Assembly (NCBI RefSeq): GCF_040548735.1
Contig: NZ_JBEPSD010000003.1
Span: forward strand, 124,001-188,000
Direction of reading: 5' to 3'
Length of the DNA: 64,000 nt
Origin: Rhodanobacter soli
Lineage (GTDB): Bacteria > Pseudomonadota > Gammaproteobacteria > Xanthomonadales > Rhodanobacteraceae
This document shows, in pieces, positions 34,994 to 43,363 of the stretch (position 1 is the stretch's first letter; each line of letters begins with the position of its first letter). The translations under genes were made by a program, and so were the position numbers. Below the pieces are notes generated by a model. The model saw nothing but the letters and a program-made list of their open reading frames with translations, made no database searches and was not told the DNA's origin.

Positions 34994-36255
34994 GGCAGCG
35001 CTTCTGCCGGTGAGACGGCGGGGACGGCGGCGCGGTCGGTTTCGCGCTTGAAGAAGAACAGCGTGACCAGGATCAGGGTCATCGGCAGCAGCGAGAAATA
35101 GAACGCGTGGATGCCGTCGAAGCTGGCGAACACCCGCGCCGTGATGTACGAACCCATGGTGCCGCCGAGCGCGGAGAACACCACGATCAACCCGGTCATC
35201 GCCGCATGCATCGGCTTGGGCAGCGAGCTCAGCGCCACCGAGTTGATCACCGGGTAGATCGGCGCCATCAGCAGGCCGAGCAGCGGGATCAGGTACGCTG
35301 CGATCGGCGCGTTGAACCAGCCGACGTGCGGCTGCGCCACGACACCGCGCGCCAACGGCAGCACCACCATGACCAGCACGGCCATCGCCACCACGCATAC
35401 ATTGAGAAGCACATGCCAGCGCACGCGCTTGAGCACGACGCCGGCGCCGATGCGTCCCAGCGCGGTCATGCCGGCGAGGATGCTGGCGAACTGGATGCTC
35501 ATGGCGTTGGGAAGCTTCAGGATCTCGTTGTTGAAGGTGGGCAGCCAGGTGCCGAAACTCTGTTCGATCAGCACGTACAGGAACGCCGAGGCCAGGAACA
35601 CGTACACCAGCGGCCGTACGAACAGCTGCAGCATCTCCAGCAGCGAGTCGGAGAATGAATTGTTGTGCCCGTGCGCATGCGCGGCGCTTTCGTCCAGCCG
35701 GCTGCTCCCGAGCAGCAAGATGACCAGCGCACAGGCAGCGGCCAGCAGCCAGTACACGTTGAACCACACCGGATTGCCCGGGTGCAGCGGGTCGACGAAT
35801 GCACTGAAGATCCAGTTGCCGCCGAGCACGCCGACCATGAACAGGCCTTCGATGGTGTTGGTCAGCCGCGAGTGGGCGATGCGGTCCGTGGTGAGCAGGC
35901 CGATGGAGGAATACACGCAGACCTTGGTCATCGCAAAGCCGACGCCCACGCAGGCGAACAGCAGCCGCGTGGTGAGGAAACTGGGGTAGAGCGGCATCAA
36001 CAGGCAGGCGCCGCCGACGATGGCCAGGGCCAGCATCATCGAGCGCCGGTAGCCGAACATGGGCAGGAACGAGGCGACCAGGAACGAGGTGAACGCGATC
36101 GTGAGGTCCTTGTAGCGTTCCAGCGCACTGGCCTCGGGCTTGTCGATGCCGAAGGTGGCGATCGACTGCAGGATCACCGTGCCAACGCTGTTGAGCAGGA
36201 TCGCGAAGATCATGTAGATCAGCGCCAGCGCAATGATCATGCGGATTCGGTTCAT
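34990..36255 (-). CDS. MFS transporter of the GH65-sulfatase locus
   Basis: 421 residues with about twelve hydrophobic helices, N- and C-halves separated by a polar loop (SRLDESAAHAHGHNN, ~190-205). TNTIEGLFMVGVLGGNWIFSAF and VLIEQSFGTWLPTFNNEILK resemble FucP-type sugar permeases. It probably imports the sugar released by the periplasmic hydrolases, or an intact disaccharide for the cytosolic phosphorylase. It is the first gene of the operon transporter-sulfatase-GH65-GH65-esterase and overlaps the sulfatase ATG. A hairpin at 36314-36345 separates it from the receptor gene. Substrate unproven. Confidence 0.83.
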   Translation of the reverse strand: MNRIRMIIALALIYMIFAILLNSVGTVILQSIATFGIDKPEASALERYKDLTIAFTSFLVASFLPMFGYRRSMMLALAIVGGACLLMPLYPSFLTTRLLFACVGVGFAMTKVCVYSSIGLLTTDRIAHSRLTNTIEGLFMVGVLGGNWIFSAFVDPLHPGNPVWFNVYWLLAAACALVILLLGSSRLDESAAHAHGHNNSFSDSLLEMLQLFVRPLVYVFLASAFLYVLIEQSFGTWLPTFNNEILKLPNAMSIQFASILAGMTALGRIGAGVVLKRVRWHVLLNVCVVAMAVLVMVVLPLARGVVAQPHVGWFNAPIAAYLIPLLGLLMAPIYPVINSVALSSLPKPMHAAMTGLIVVFSALGGTMGSYITARVFASFDGIHAFYFSLLPMTLILVTLFFFKRETDRAAVPAVSPAEALP

Positions 36256-36313
36256 GTCACCCCCGGTGCTACGGCGTGTCCGGCTTCAGGAAAGTCGTGC
36301 TTCGGAAAAGCGC

Positions 36314-36345
36314 GGTCCGGGCCGCTCTGAGGTACGGCCCGGACC
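36314..36345 (-). terminator. Intrinsic terminator after the TonB-dependent receptor gene
   Basis: GGTCCGGGCCG (36314-36324) pairs with CGGCCCGGACC (36335-36345), an 11-bp stem with a 10-nt loop. On the minus strand it is followed by GCGCTTTTCC. It lies 16 bp past the receptor stop and 58 bp ahead of the transporter start, so it may separate or attenuate the two units. Confidence 0.6.
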
Positions 36346-36360
36346 ACGCGTGCCGCTGAA

Positions 36361-38910
36361 CTAGAACAGGTACTTCACCTGGAAGTTGATCTCGCGGCCT
36401 TCCAGTGGCCGGGCCAGGATCACGCCGCCGGAAACGGCGGTACCGAAGATGCGCGAGTTGCTTTCCGTCAGGCCCAGCTCGTTGGTGACGTTGGTGCCCT
36501 GCAGGCGCAGCTGCCAGTTCTTCTGGACGTTGGCGATCACGCCGAAGTCCCATGTGCTGTAAGTGCCAAGCTGCTGCAGGCCCGACTGATCCTGCGTATG
36601 CGGGCCGACATGCGTATAGGTCACGAAGGCGGTCACGTCGCCCCATGCGAACGGTATCCGGTAGCTCGGCGTGAACATGTAGCGGAACTTCGGTTGGCGC
36701 TGCAACTGCACGCCATTGATGAACTGACAGCCGCTCACGCCGGTCACCACGTTGGTGAACTTGAAGCAGGAATTATTGTGCGAGTAGTGGCCGTCGAGGT
36801 AATTGGCCACCAGCATCAGCTTCAAGTTCTCGATCGGGGTGATCGCACCGGACAGGTTGATGCCCTTGGAATCGGAGCCGTACAGCGCCGGCGCTCCCAC
36901 CGGCGTGCCGGCGCCGTCCGTGGGCTGGAACGACAGGCCATTGAACTGCTTGTGGTAAATGCTGATATCGGCGTAGATCAGATCCGACTGGTATTTGAAG
37001 CCGCCCTCGAGGTTCTGGATCTTCTGCACCGGAGCGGTGTTGCCGGTGGTGGCGCCGCGGATGCCGTTGTCGAAGTCGGCAAAATGCACGCCCTTGTTGG
37101 CACGCACGTACACGCTCATGTTGTCGGCCAATTGGTAGTTGGCGCCGACGGTCCACGAGGTGTGGGTTTTGTTGTAGTTGGTGTTGGCGAAAGTGCCGTT
37201 ACACACCGGTACCGAGTTGTTGTAGAGCGTGTTCGGATCGCCGTCCAGCGGGACGTTGGTGAGATTGCATACGTTGTTGGTCGCGTCCTGGTTCTCGAGA
37301 CGCGCCGAGGCATCGAACAACCAGGGGCCTACGCGCCACGAATCGGACAGATAGAACGCCTTGTTGGTGGCCTTGCCGTGCTGGGCGATGTTGAAGCCGC
37401 CGTTGTCGAGGAAACCCTGGTTGTCGGTCAGCTGCTTGATGGTGCCGGCGTCGTTGTAACTCACCATGATGGGACGCGCGTTGGGCGTATTCGTCATCAG
37501 CATCTGGTTGCCGAGCGCCCACTTGTCGTCCATCGTGTAGTGCGCCAGGTACACGCCCGCCGTCAGCGTGTTGCCCTCGAAGATCTCCTTGCTGAGGCGG
37601 AAGTCGTTGTTGATGTTCTTCAGGTGCTTGTGGATGTACCACCAGCCCTGGTGGATCACGCTCTGGTTCGGATCGACCGCGCCGCCGCCCGGGCCGGCGT
37701 AAGTCGCCGTGGCCGACCCGGCCGGAAGCTCGAAGCCGCCCTGGCTGCTCGGGGTGTTGTACAGCTCGTCGTTCAACGTGGCCGGGTTGGAGCCGGAGAA
37801 CAGCGCGTTGGTGTCGACGTCGCCGGCGTCGATCAGGAACTTGTCGCTGATCGTCCAGCCGTTGCCCAGGTCGTAGTCGAAGTTGCCGCCGAAGAAGTTC
37901 ATCTTCGCGCCGCGGCCGTTGGCGAGGTCGGCGTGGGTGCCGCCGCCCGGGTAGCCCGCCAGGAACACATGCTGGATGTACTTGCTGTTGTAGGTGTCCT
38001 TGAGCGGATCGAAGCCCGGATACGCGCTGAAGTTGTCGGTGCCATTCTGGATCAGCGGGATCGGCGTGATGAACTGGTTCTTGTCGTCCAGCCGGCGGGC
38101 GTAGAACATCATCGTGCCGTTGTCGGAATCATGGGTCAGCGTGGCGGTGAGCTGGCCACCCTTGTCGGCCGCGAACTGCGGGTCGCGCACGCCGTCGGAG
38201 TCGCGATAGAAGCCGCCCACGCTGCCGTACCAGTTCGGTGCGAGCTGGAAGCCGTAGAAGCCGTCGACGCGCTTCAGGTTTTCCGAGCCGTAGGTGACGC
38301 CGATGCTGCCGGACGGCACCTCGGTGCCCTGCTTGAGGATGAAGTTCTCGGTGGCGCCGATCTGGCCGTCCGCGAAGACTACCGACGGGCCGCCCTGCAG
38401 GATCTCGACCCGCTCGATGGTGTCGTCGAGGCGGAAGATCGTGGTCTGCTCGAAGAACGACAGGGTCGGCATGCCGTACAGCGGCGAACCCATCATCTGC
38501 ACCGTGTTGAATGGCGCGTCGCCGCCGCCCGGGAAGCCGGCGATCTCGATGTTGGCGCCGGTCTGGCCGCCGGTCGATTCGGGCCACAGGCCGGGCGCGA
38601 TCTTCAGCAGGTCGGCCGTGCTCTTGGGATTGGCCTGCTTGATCTGCTCGGCATCGGCGGTGGTCAGCGTGTAGCTCGCGTCGATCTTCTTCACGCCGGT
38701 GGCCGAACCGGTCACCACGACCTGTTGCAGGGTCGTGGTGGTCTTGGCGTTGGCCTGCCGCGGCGGGGTTTTCTTGGCGGTGGCCGGCGTGGTGGTCGCC
38801 TGGGTGTCTTGCGCCTGCGTGCTGTCCTGCGCCATCGCCGTCGCGGACATGAGAATGCCCGTGATGGCCGCCGACAGTATCAATCGATTCATTTGCTTGC
38901 TGTTGCCCAT
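36361..38910 (-). CDS. TonB-dependent outer-membrane receptor of the alpha-glucoside locus
   Basis: 849 residues. The signal peptide ends near AMA-QDSTQ. A Thr/Ala/Lys-rich stretch precedes the plug: LQQVVVTGSATGVKK and DADLLKIAPGL-like STADLLKIAPGLWPES, then TIERVEILQGGPSVVFADGQIG. The 22-strand barrel ends REINFQVKYLF with a C-terminal phenylalanine. It should take up an oligosaccharide or glycoside with energy from TonB-ExbBD. The start at 38910 is supported by GGAGG 7 nt upstream and overlaps the end of the phosphorylase-mutase gene by 22 bp. An ATG at 38892 would overlap by ATGA but lacks a ribosome binding site. Confidence 0.92.
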   Translation of the reverse strand: MGNSKQMNRLILSAAITGILMSATAMAQDSTQAQDTQATTTPATAKKTPPRQANAKTTTTLQQVVVTGSATGVKKIDASYTLTTADAEQIKQANPKSTADLLKIAPGLWPESTGGQTGANIEIAGFPGGGDAPFNTVQMMGSPLYGMPTLSFFEQTTIFRLDDTIERVEILQGGPSVVFADGQIGATENFILKQGTEVPSGSIGVTYGSENLKRVDGFYGFQLAPNWYGSVGGFYRDSDGVRDPQFAADKGGQLTATLTHDSDNGTMMFYARRLDDKNQFITPIPLIQNGTDNFSAYPGFDPLKDTYNSKYIQHVFLAGYPGGGTHADLANGRGAKMNFFGGNFDYDLGNGWTISDKFLIDAGDVDTNALFSGSNPATLNDELYNTPSSQGGFELPAGSATATYAGPGGGAVDPNQSVIHQGWWYIHKHLKNINNDFRLSKEIFEGNTLTAGVYLAHYTMDDKWALGNQMLMTNTPNARPIMVSYNDAGTIKQLTDNQGFLDNGGFNIAQHGKATNKAFYLSDSWRVGPWLFDASARLENQDATNNVCNLTNVPLDGDPNTLYNNSVPVCNGTFANTNYNKTHTSWTVGANYQLADNMSVYVRANKGVHFADFDNGIRGATTGNTAPVQKIQNLEGGFKYQSDLIYADISIYHKQFNGLSFQPTDGAGTPVGAPALYGSDSKGINLSGAITPIENLKLMLVANYLDGHYSHNNSCFKFTNVVTGVSGCQFINGVQLQRQPKFRYMFTPSYRIPFAWGDVTAFVTYTHVGPHTQDQSGLQQLGTYSTWDFGVIANVQKNWQLRLQGTNVTNELGLTESNSRIFGTAVSGGVILARPLEGREINFQVKYLF

Positions 38911-41900
38911 GTCACGTCCTCCCCATCAGTTTCAGTTTGGGTCGCGGCCTGTCTGACGACAGGTCCACGCCAGTTGGCCGTTCGGGTTGTTGTAAAGGTG
39001 CCGATGTCGAATGCTGCGATGCTTGGTAACACCAGGTCTGCCTTGGCCAGCGCCAGTGGCTGGCCAATTCCCACCGCCGCCATCCCCGCGGCGTGAATGC
39101 TGGCGATGCCAGCCGCGGCGTCTTCGACGCCAATACACTCGTCCGGCGCCACCCCGAGGGCGTTTGCCGCAGCGAGGAAAATTTCCGGATCGGGCTTGGA
39201 GCGGCTGATCCGGTTGGCGTCGACGACGGCGTCGAACAGATCGGCGATGCCCAGGCGCTCCAGCAGCAAGCCGGCATTGCGGCTGGCCGAAGCCAGCGCC
39301 ACCTTGAGCCCGGCCTGGCGCACCTGTTCGATCGCCGTGCGCGCGCCGGGCAGCAGGTTCCGCGGCCCTAAATGCTCGATCTGCTCGCGGTAATAATCGT
39401 TCTTGCGTGTAGCCAGCGTGTGCTTCTCGGCTTCCGTGTAGGGGCGCGTCGCGGCCTGTAGCAGGATGTCCAGCGAGCCGCGCCGGTCGACGCCTTTCAT
39501 GCGCTCGCCGGTGGCGTCGTCGAACGGCACGCCGATCTCGTCGGCCAGTCTTTTCCAGGCGGCGTGATGTACTACCGCGGTGTCGGCGATCACGCCGTCC
39601 AGATCGAAGATCACCGCCTTCAGCGGCACCGCCCCGGCATCGACGAAGCCGGCGCACTTCAGGCGCAGGGGATGGCCCGCGTGCAGGCGTTGCGGCAGGC
39701 CGTCGTGCAGGAAGGTGAGTGCGCTGCCCTCGGTGAGGGTGTACAGCACGCCGTCGCCATCGACCTCCACGCGCAGATGCGTATCGCGCCAGCGCAGCCC
39801 GAAGCGGTAACTTCTCCACGCCGCCGGCAGCCGCGGCGCCAGTGCGGGCAGGCCATCGTGCACGCGCAGTCCGCCGAAACCCCAGGTCAGCGCCAGCCAG
39901 CTGCCGGCCATCGCCGCCATGTGCAGGCCATGTGCCGCGTTGCCGTGCAGGTCGTCCAGGTCGACGCGCAAGGTGTCGAGGAAGTAACGATGCGCCTTGT
40001 CGGCGTAGCCCACTTCGGCCGCGATCACCGCGAACGTGGATGCCGACAGGGTGGAGTCGTGGACGGTGATGCCTTCGTAGTAATCGAAGTTGCGGCGCTT
40101 CGCGGCGGCATCGACCTGTTCGCCCGCCAGCATCAGGGCGAGCAGCGTGTCGGCCTGCTTGCACACCTGGTGGCGGTAGATGGTGAGCGGATGCAGCCGC
40201 AACAGCAGCGGTTGTCTGCCCGGCGTACCGGCGAGCCCGGCCGGCAGACGCGGCTTGTCGAGGAAGCCGTCATCCTGCGGAAAGATGTCGAGTATGGCGT
40301 CGATCGGCAGGTGCATCGCCTGGGCGGCGCGGCGCCACTGGGCCACCTCGTCGGCGTGCAGGTCGATCCGTGCGCGCAGGGCGGCGTGTTCGACCGGGTA
40401 CGTCAGCGCCATCCAGTCGGCGACGTTGGCGGCGTCCTGCAGGTGCCGCTGCGCCAGGCGGTTGGTGTAATGGTTGTTGTCGACCAGGGCGGAGTATTCG
40501 TCCGGCCCGGTCACCTCGTGGATGCAGAACGCGCCGCCATGGCGCGCGCTGAAGTGCCCGACCTGTAGCCAGACGCGCGCGGTCTCGAACAGCATTTCGG
40601 CGCCGCATTCGAGCAGGAACGCGTCGTCGCCGCTGGCGTCGACGTAGAGGCGGATCGCCCACGCCACCGCCGCGTTGATGTGGTATTGCGCCGAGCCGCT
40701 GGGAAAGTACGAGGAGCACTCGTCGCCGCTGATCGTGCGCCACGCGTACAGCGCGCCGCGCGGATGGTTGAGCTCGCGCGCGTGGCGGCGCGCGTTGTCC
40801 AGCGTGCGGTGGCGATACGTCAGCATCGCGCGTACCAGCTCCGGCGCCAGGGTGGCCAGCACCGGCAGCATGAACACCTCGGCGTCCCAGAAATAGTGGC
40901 CTTCGTAGCCTTCGCCGGTGAGGCCCTTGGCGGCGGTGCTGCCGTGGCTGTCGCGGCTGCTCGACTGGAACACGTGGAACAGGTTGAAGCGCAGCGCCTG
41001 TTCGGTCGCCGGGTCGCCGTCGATGGCAAGGTCGGCCTGCGCCCATAGCGCGGACAGCGCCCTGGCCTGGCGTGCCAGCAGCGCCGGATAACCGAGTGCG
41101 CTGGCCGTGCCCAGCGAGGCCTGCGCACGTGCGAGCAGATCGTTTGCCTGGTCTCCGGCGAACGGCGAGGTGAAGGCGTAGGCGACGTACTTGTCCAGGG
41201 TGACCGTCTGGCCCGGCGCAAGGACGCCCTCGTAGACCTGGGTGACGCCGTGCGGCGCCAGGTTGGCGTAGCGGAACTGCAAGTCACCGGCGTGCCGGTG
41301 CCGTTGCGCGCAGACCAGCCGGATGCCGCTATGCGTGGTCTGCTGGCCGACCCAGGCGAGGTCTTCCTCGGCGTGGGCGTCACAGGTGCCGAGACCGCCA
41401 TTGATGCGGCTGCCGATGCGCGGATCGAGACCCTGTTCGACGGCTTCGCGCGCGGTGCTGATGGATGATTCCAGCGTGATCGGTCCGGCGTAGTCGAGCG
41501 AGCGCACGCAATAGTGGATCGCCAATAGGCCGGCATCCTCCAGGCTCACGATGCGCTCGGCCTCGATCTCCAGCGTGGCGCCCTCCGGCGATCGCCAGCG
41601 CAGCCGGCGCCGGTAGCAGCCTTGGCGCAGGTCGAGCGCACGCTCGAAATACAGCCATTCGCCCTGGTCGAGCCGCACGGGCGTGTCGCCGAGGCGCAGG
41701 TGGATGCGCGCAGCGTCGGCAACCGGGATGCGCGTGTCGGTGTGCGTGGCGAAGCCGGGGAATCGCTCGTGGTACTCGATCGGGCTGCGTTCCCATACGG
41801 CGGACAGCAGGGTGGCCTGGCTCGCGCTGTCGCTTTCCTCGAGGTTGCCGCGCACGCCGAGGGTGCCGTTGGCCAGCGCGAAAAGGCTTTCGTCCTGCGC

Positions 41901-42014
41901 AAAGCCAGCCGGGTCGGTGCCGTGGCGAACGAGCAGCCAGGGGTCGGCCGCAGCCCTTCCACCGAGCGTCAACACCTCGGCATCGAGCGGCACCGCTGCG
42001 TAGTGATCCACCAT
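38889..42014 (-). CDS. GH65 disaccharide phosphorylase fused to beta-phosphoglucomutase
   Basis: 1041 residues, two enzymes in one chain with no signal peptide. Residues 1 to ~790 are a GH65 phosphorylase (maltose/trehalose/kojibiose type): FALANGTLGVRGNLEES, HYFWDAEVFMLPVL, HEVTGPDEYSALVDNNHYTN with the general acid at ~506, then the phosphate-site region ITVHDSTLSASTFAVIAAEVGY. Residues ~797-1041 are a HAD beta-phosphoglucomutase: FDLDGVIADT (nucleophile D804, acid/base D806), ALASASRN and SKPDPEIFLAAANALGV. The chain would convert disaccharide + Pi to glucose + beta-glucose 1-phosphate and then to glucose 6-phosphate in the cytosol. Which disaccharide is not decidable by eye. Confidence 0.92.
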   Translation of the reverse strand: MVDHYAAVPLDAEVLTLGGRAAADPWLLVRHGTDPAGFAQDESLFALANGTLGVRGNLEESDSASQATLLSAVWERSPIEYHERFPGFATHTDTRIPVADAARIHLRLGDTPVRLDQGEWLYFERALDLRQGCYRRRLRWRSPEGATLEIEAERIVSLEDAGLLAIHYCVRSLDYAGPITLESSISTAREAVEQGLDPRIGSRINGGLGTCDAHAEEDLAWVGQQTTHSGIRLVCAQRHRHAGDLQFRYANLAPHGVTQVYEGVLAPGQTVTLDKYVAYAFTSPFAGDQANDLLARAQASLGTASALGYPALLARQARALSALWAQADLAIDGDPATEQALRFNLFHVFQSSSRDSHGSTAAKGLTGEGYEGHYFWDAEVFMLPVLATLAPELVRAMLTYRHRTLDNARRHARELNHPRGALYAWRTISGDECSSYFPSGSAQYHINAAVAWAIRLYVDASGDDAFLLECGAEMLFETARVWLQVGHFSARHGGAFCIHEVTGPDEYSALVDNNHYTNRLAQRHLQDAANVADWMALTYPVEHAALRARIDLHADEVAQWRRAAQAMHLPIDAILDIFPQDDGFLDKPRLPAGLAGTPGRQPLLLRLHPLTIYRHQVCKQADTLLALMLAGEQVDAAAKRRNFDYYEGITVHDSTLSASTFAVIAAEVGYADKAHRYFLDTLRVDLDDLHGNAAHGLHMAAMAGSWLALTWGFGGLRVHDGLPALAPRLPAAWRSYRFGLRWRDTHLRVEVDGDGVLYTLTEGSALTFLHDGLPQRLHAGHPLRLKCAGFVDAGAVPLKAVIFDLDGVIADTAVVHHAAWKRLADEIGVPFDDATGERMKGVDRRGSLDILLQAATRPYTEAEKHTLATRKNDYYREQIEHLGPRNLLPGARTAIEQVRQAGLKVALASASRNAGLLLERLGIADLFDAVVDANRISRSKPDPEIFLAAANALGVAPDECIGVEDAAAGIASIHAAGMAAVGIGQPLALAKADLVLPSIAAFDIGTFTTTRTANWRGPVVRQAATQTETDGEDVTWATASK

Positions 42015-42089
42015 AGAACCCCCGTCTCTCCGTCTGGCGCGTCAGGCCGATGGGCCCGCCAGGCCGCGGCTGGCGGCGAGCTTGGCAGC

Positions 42090-42123
42090 AAATGTTATCG
42101 GTATCAAGATACCGATAACATTT
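42090..42123. promoter_or_regulatory. 34-bp inverted repeat, probable LacI-family operator
   Basis: AAATGTTATCGGTATC (42090-42105), a 2-nt AA spacer, and GATACCGATAACATTT (42108-42123): 16-bp arms without a mismatch. It sits in the 323-bp gap between the phosphorylase-mutase gene (-) and the LacI-type gene (+). It is far more AT-rich than its surroundings. The rest of the gap (42015-42089 and 42124-42337) shows no further gene or repeat. Confidence 0.8.
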
Positions 42124-42337
42124 AGTTGCACGGACTTGTCATGAGCACGATCCGGGTCGAAGGAGGGGCGTGGGTTCGTAACTTTGCATCCGCAGCGGCG
42201 TATGGCCGGCGGCGGGCCGGGGCGAGGTTGCATCGGCGTGACGAATGTCGACACACTGCAAGCGCCGGTTCGCGCCATCGCTGCAGTCCGGCAGCGTCGC
42301 GGCATCGGATCGGCCAAGCCAATGAAGGATCAGATAG

Positions 42338-43342
42338 TTGAGCAAGAAGGGCGCGCGCAAGAACGCGTCAGGCGGCCTGACCATGGCCGACCTGGCGCAA
42401 CTGGCCGGGGTATCCAAGATCACCGTCTCGCGGGCGCTGGGCGACAGCCCGCTGGTCAACCCGGAAACCCGCGAGCGGATCCAGGCGCTGGCGCGCGAGC
42501 GCGGCTACAAGCTCAACATCAGCGCGCGCAACCTGCGCCTGCGCCGCAGCCATACCGTGGCGGTGATCGTGGAGATGAAGCCGTCCACCGATCGCACCAT
42601 GTTCGACCCGTACCCGCTGGTGCTGCTGGGCGGCATTTCGCAGGAACTCACCGCAGCCGGCTACAGCGTGCTGCTGACCACCCGCCAGGGCGCCAGTGCG
42701 GCGGCGGTGCAGGCGGCCGACGGCCTGATCCTGCTGGGTCAGGGCGCGCACCAGGACGCGGTGCGCCGGTTCGACAAGCTGTGCCTGCCGATGGTGGTGT
42801 GGGGCGCGCAGTCGGCCAGCGACGCGCACGTGGTGGTGGGCAGCGACAACCGCCTCGGCGGCGCGGTGGTGGCGCGGCACTTCATCGCGCTGGGCCGGCG
42901 CCGTCCGGTGTTCATCGGCAATCCCAGCCACCCGGAAATCTTCGAGCGCCTGAACGGTTTCATCGACGCGCTGGCGGTGCGCGGGATCAAGCCGCTGCTG
43001 ATGCGGCGCGACGAGTTCACCGTGGACTCGGGCATGGACGCGGTGCGTTCGCTGCATGAGCGCAAGGTCGGCTTCGATGCGATCTTCGCCTGCAACGACC
43101 TGCTCGCGATGGGCGCGATCCGCGCCACGCTGGACCTGGGGCGCTCGGTGCCGGCCGATGTCTCGGTGGTCGGGTACGACGACATGCCGCTGGGCGCCAG
43201 CTTCCTGCCGCCGCTGAGTTCGGTGCGGCAGGACTGGCAGGAAGGCGGCATGTTGCTGGCACGCAAGGTGCTGGCGCTGATCGATGGCGAGGCGGCCAAA
43301 TCGGAATGCCTGCCGGTCAGCCTGATCGTGCGTTCGACCTGA
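42338..43342 (+). CDS. LacI-family regulator of the alpha-glucoside locus
   Basis: 334 residues. Translation probably starts at a TTG (42338) with AAGGA 9 nt upstream; the first in-frame ATG at 42383 would cut into the helix-turn-helix flank. The DNA-binding part is LTMADLAQLAGVSKITVSRAL with hinge LNISARNLRLRR. The effector domain has VAVIVEMKP and ends LPVSLIVRST. It is divergent from the phosphorylase-mutase and receptor genes, and the 34-bp palindrome lies between, so it likely represses that operon in the absence of the substrate sugar. It converges with pilS. Confidence 0.92.
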   Translation: MSKKGARKNASGGLTMADLAQLAGVSKITVSRALGDSPLVNPETRERIQALARERGYKLNISARNLRLRRSHTVAVIVEMKPSTDRTMFDPYPLVLLGGISQELTAAGYSVLLTTRQGASAAAVQAADGLILLGQGAHQDAVRRFDKLCLPMVVWGAQSASDAHVVVGSDNRLGGAVVARHFIALGRRRPVFIGNPSHPEIFERLNGFIDALAVRGIKPLLMRRDEFTVDSGMDAVRSLHERKVGFDAIFACNDLLAMGAIRATLDLGRSVPADVSVVGYDDMPLGASFLPPLSSVRQDWQEGGMLLARKVLALIDGEAAKSECLPVSLIVRST

Positions 43343-43363
43343 GAGCCTGTCCGCGGGCTTCGC

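Noticed and set aside
31028-35101. A 1357-codon open frame on the plus strand opposite the GH65 and sulfatase genes
   Set aside because: It is antisense to three well-supported genes, is rich in His/Arg/Gly/Val without any recognisable domain, and arises from GC-rich third positions. The same holds for the long antisense frames at 17241-20318, 36598-39096, 10461-12653 and 14757-16103.
36256-36360. A possible second copy of the 34-bp palindrome before the MFS-sulfatase operon
   Set aside because: I looked for TATCGGTATC-like dyads here and found only the terminator hairpin; no operator copy is visible.
42322-42337. ATG at 42322 as start of the second LacI-type regulator
   Set aside because: It is out of frame with the helix-turn-helix; the in-frame TTG at 42338 with AAGGA upstream fits better.
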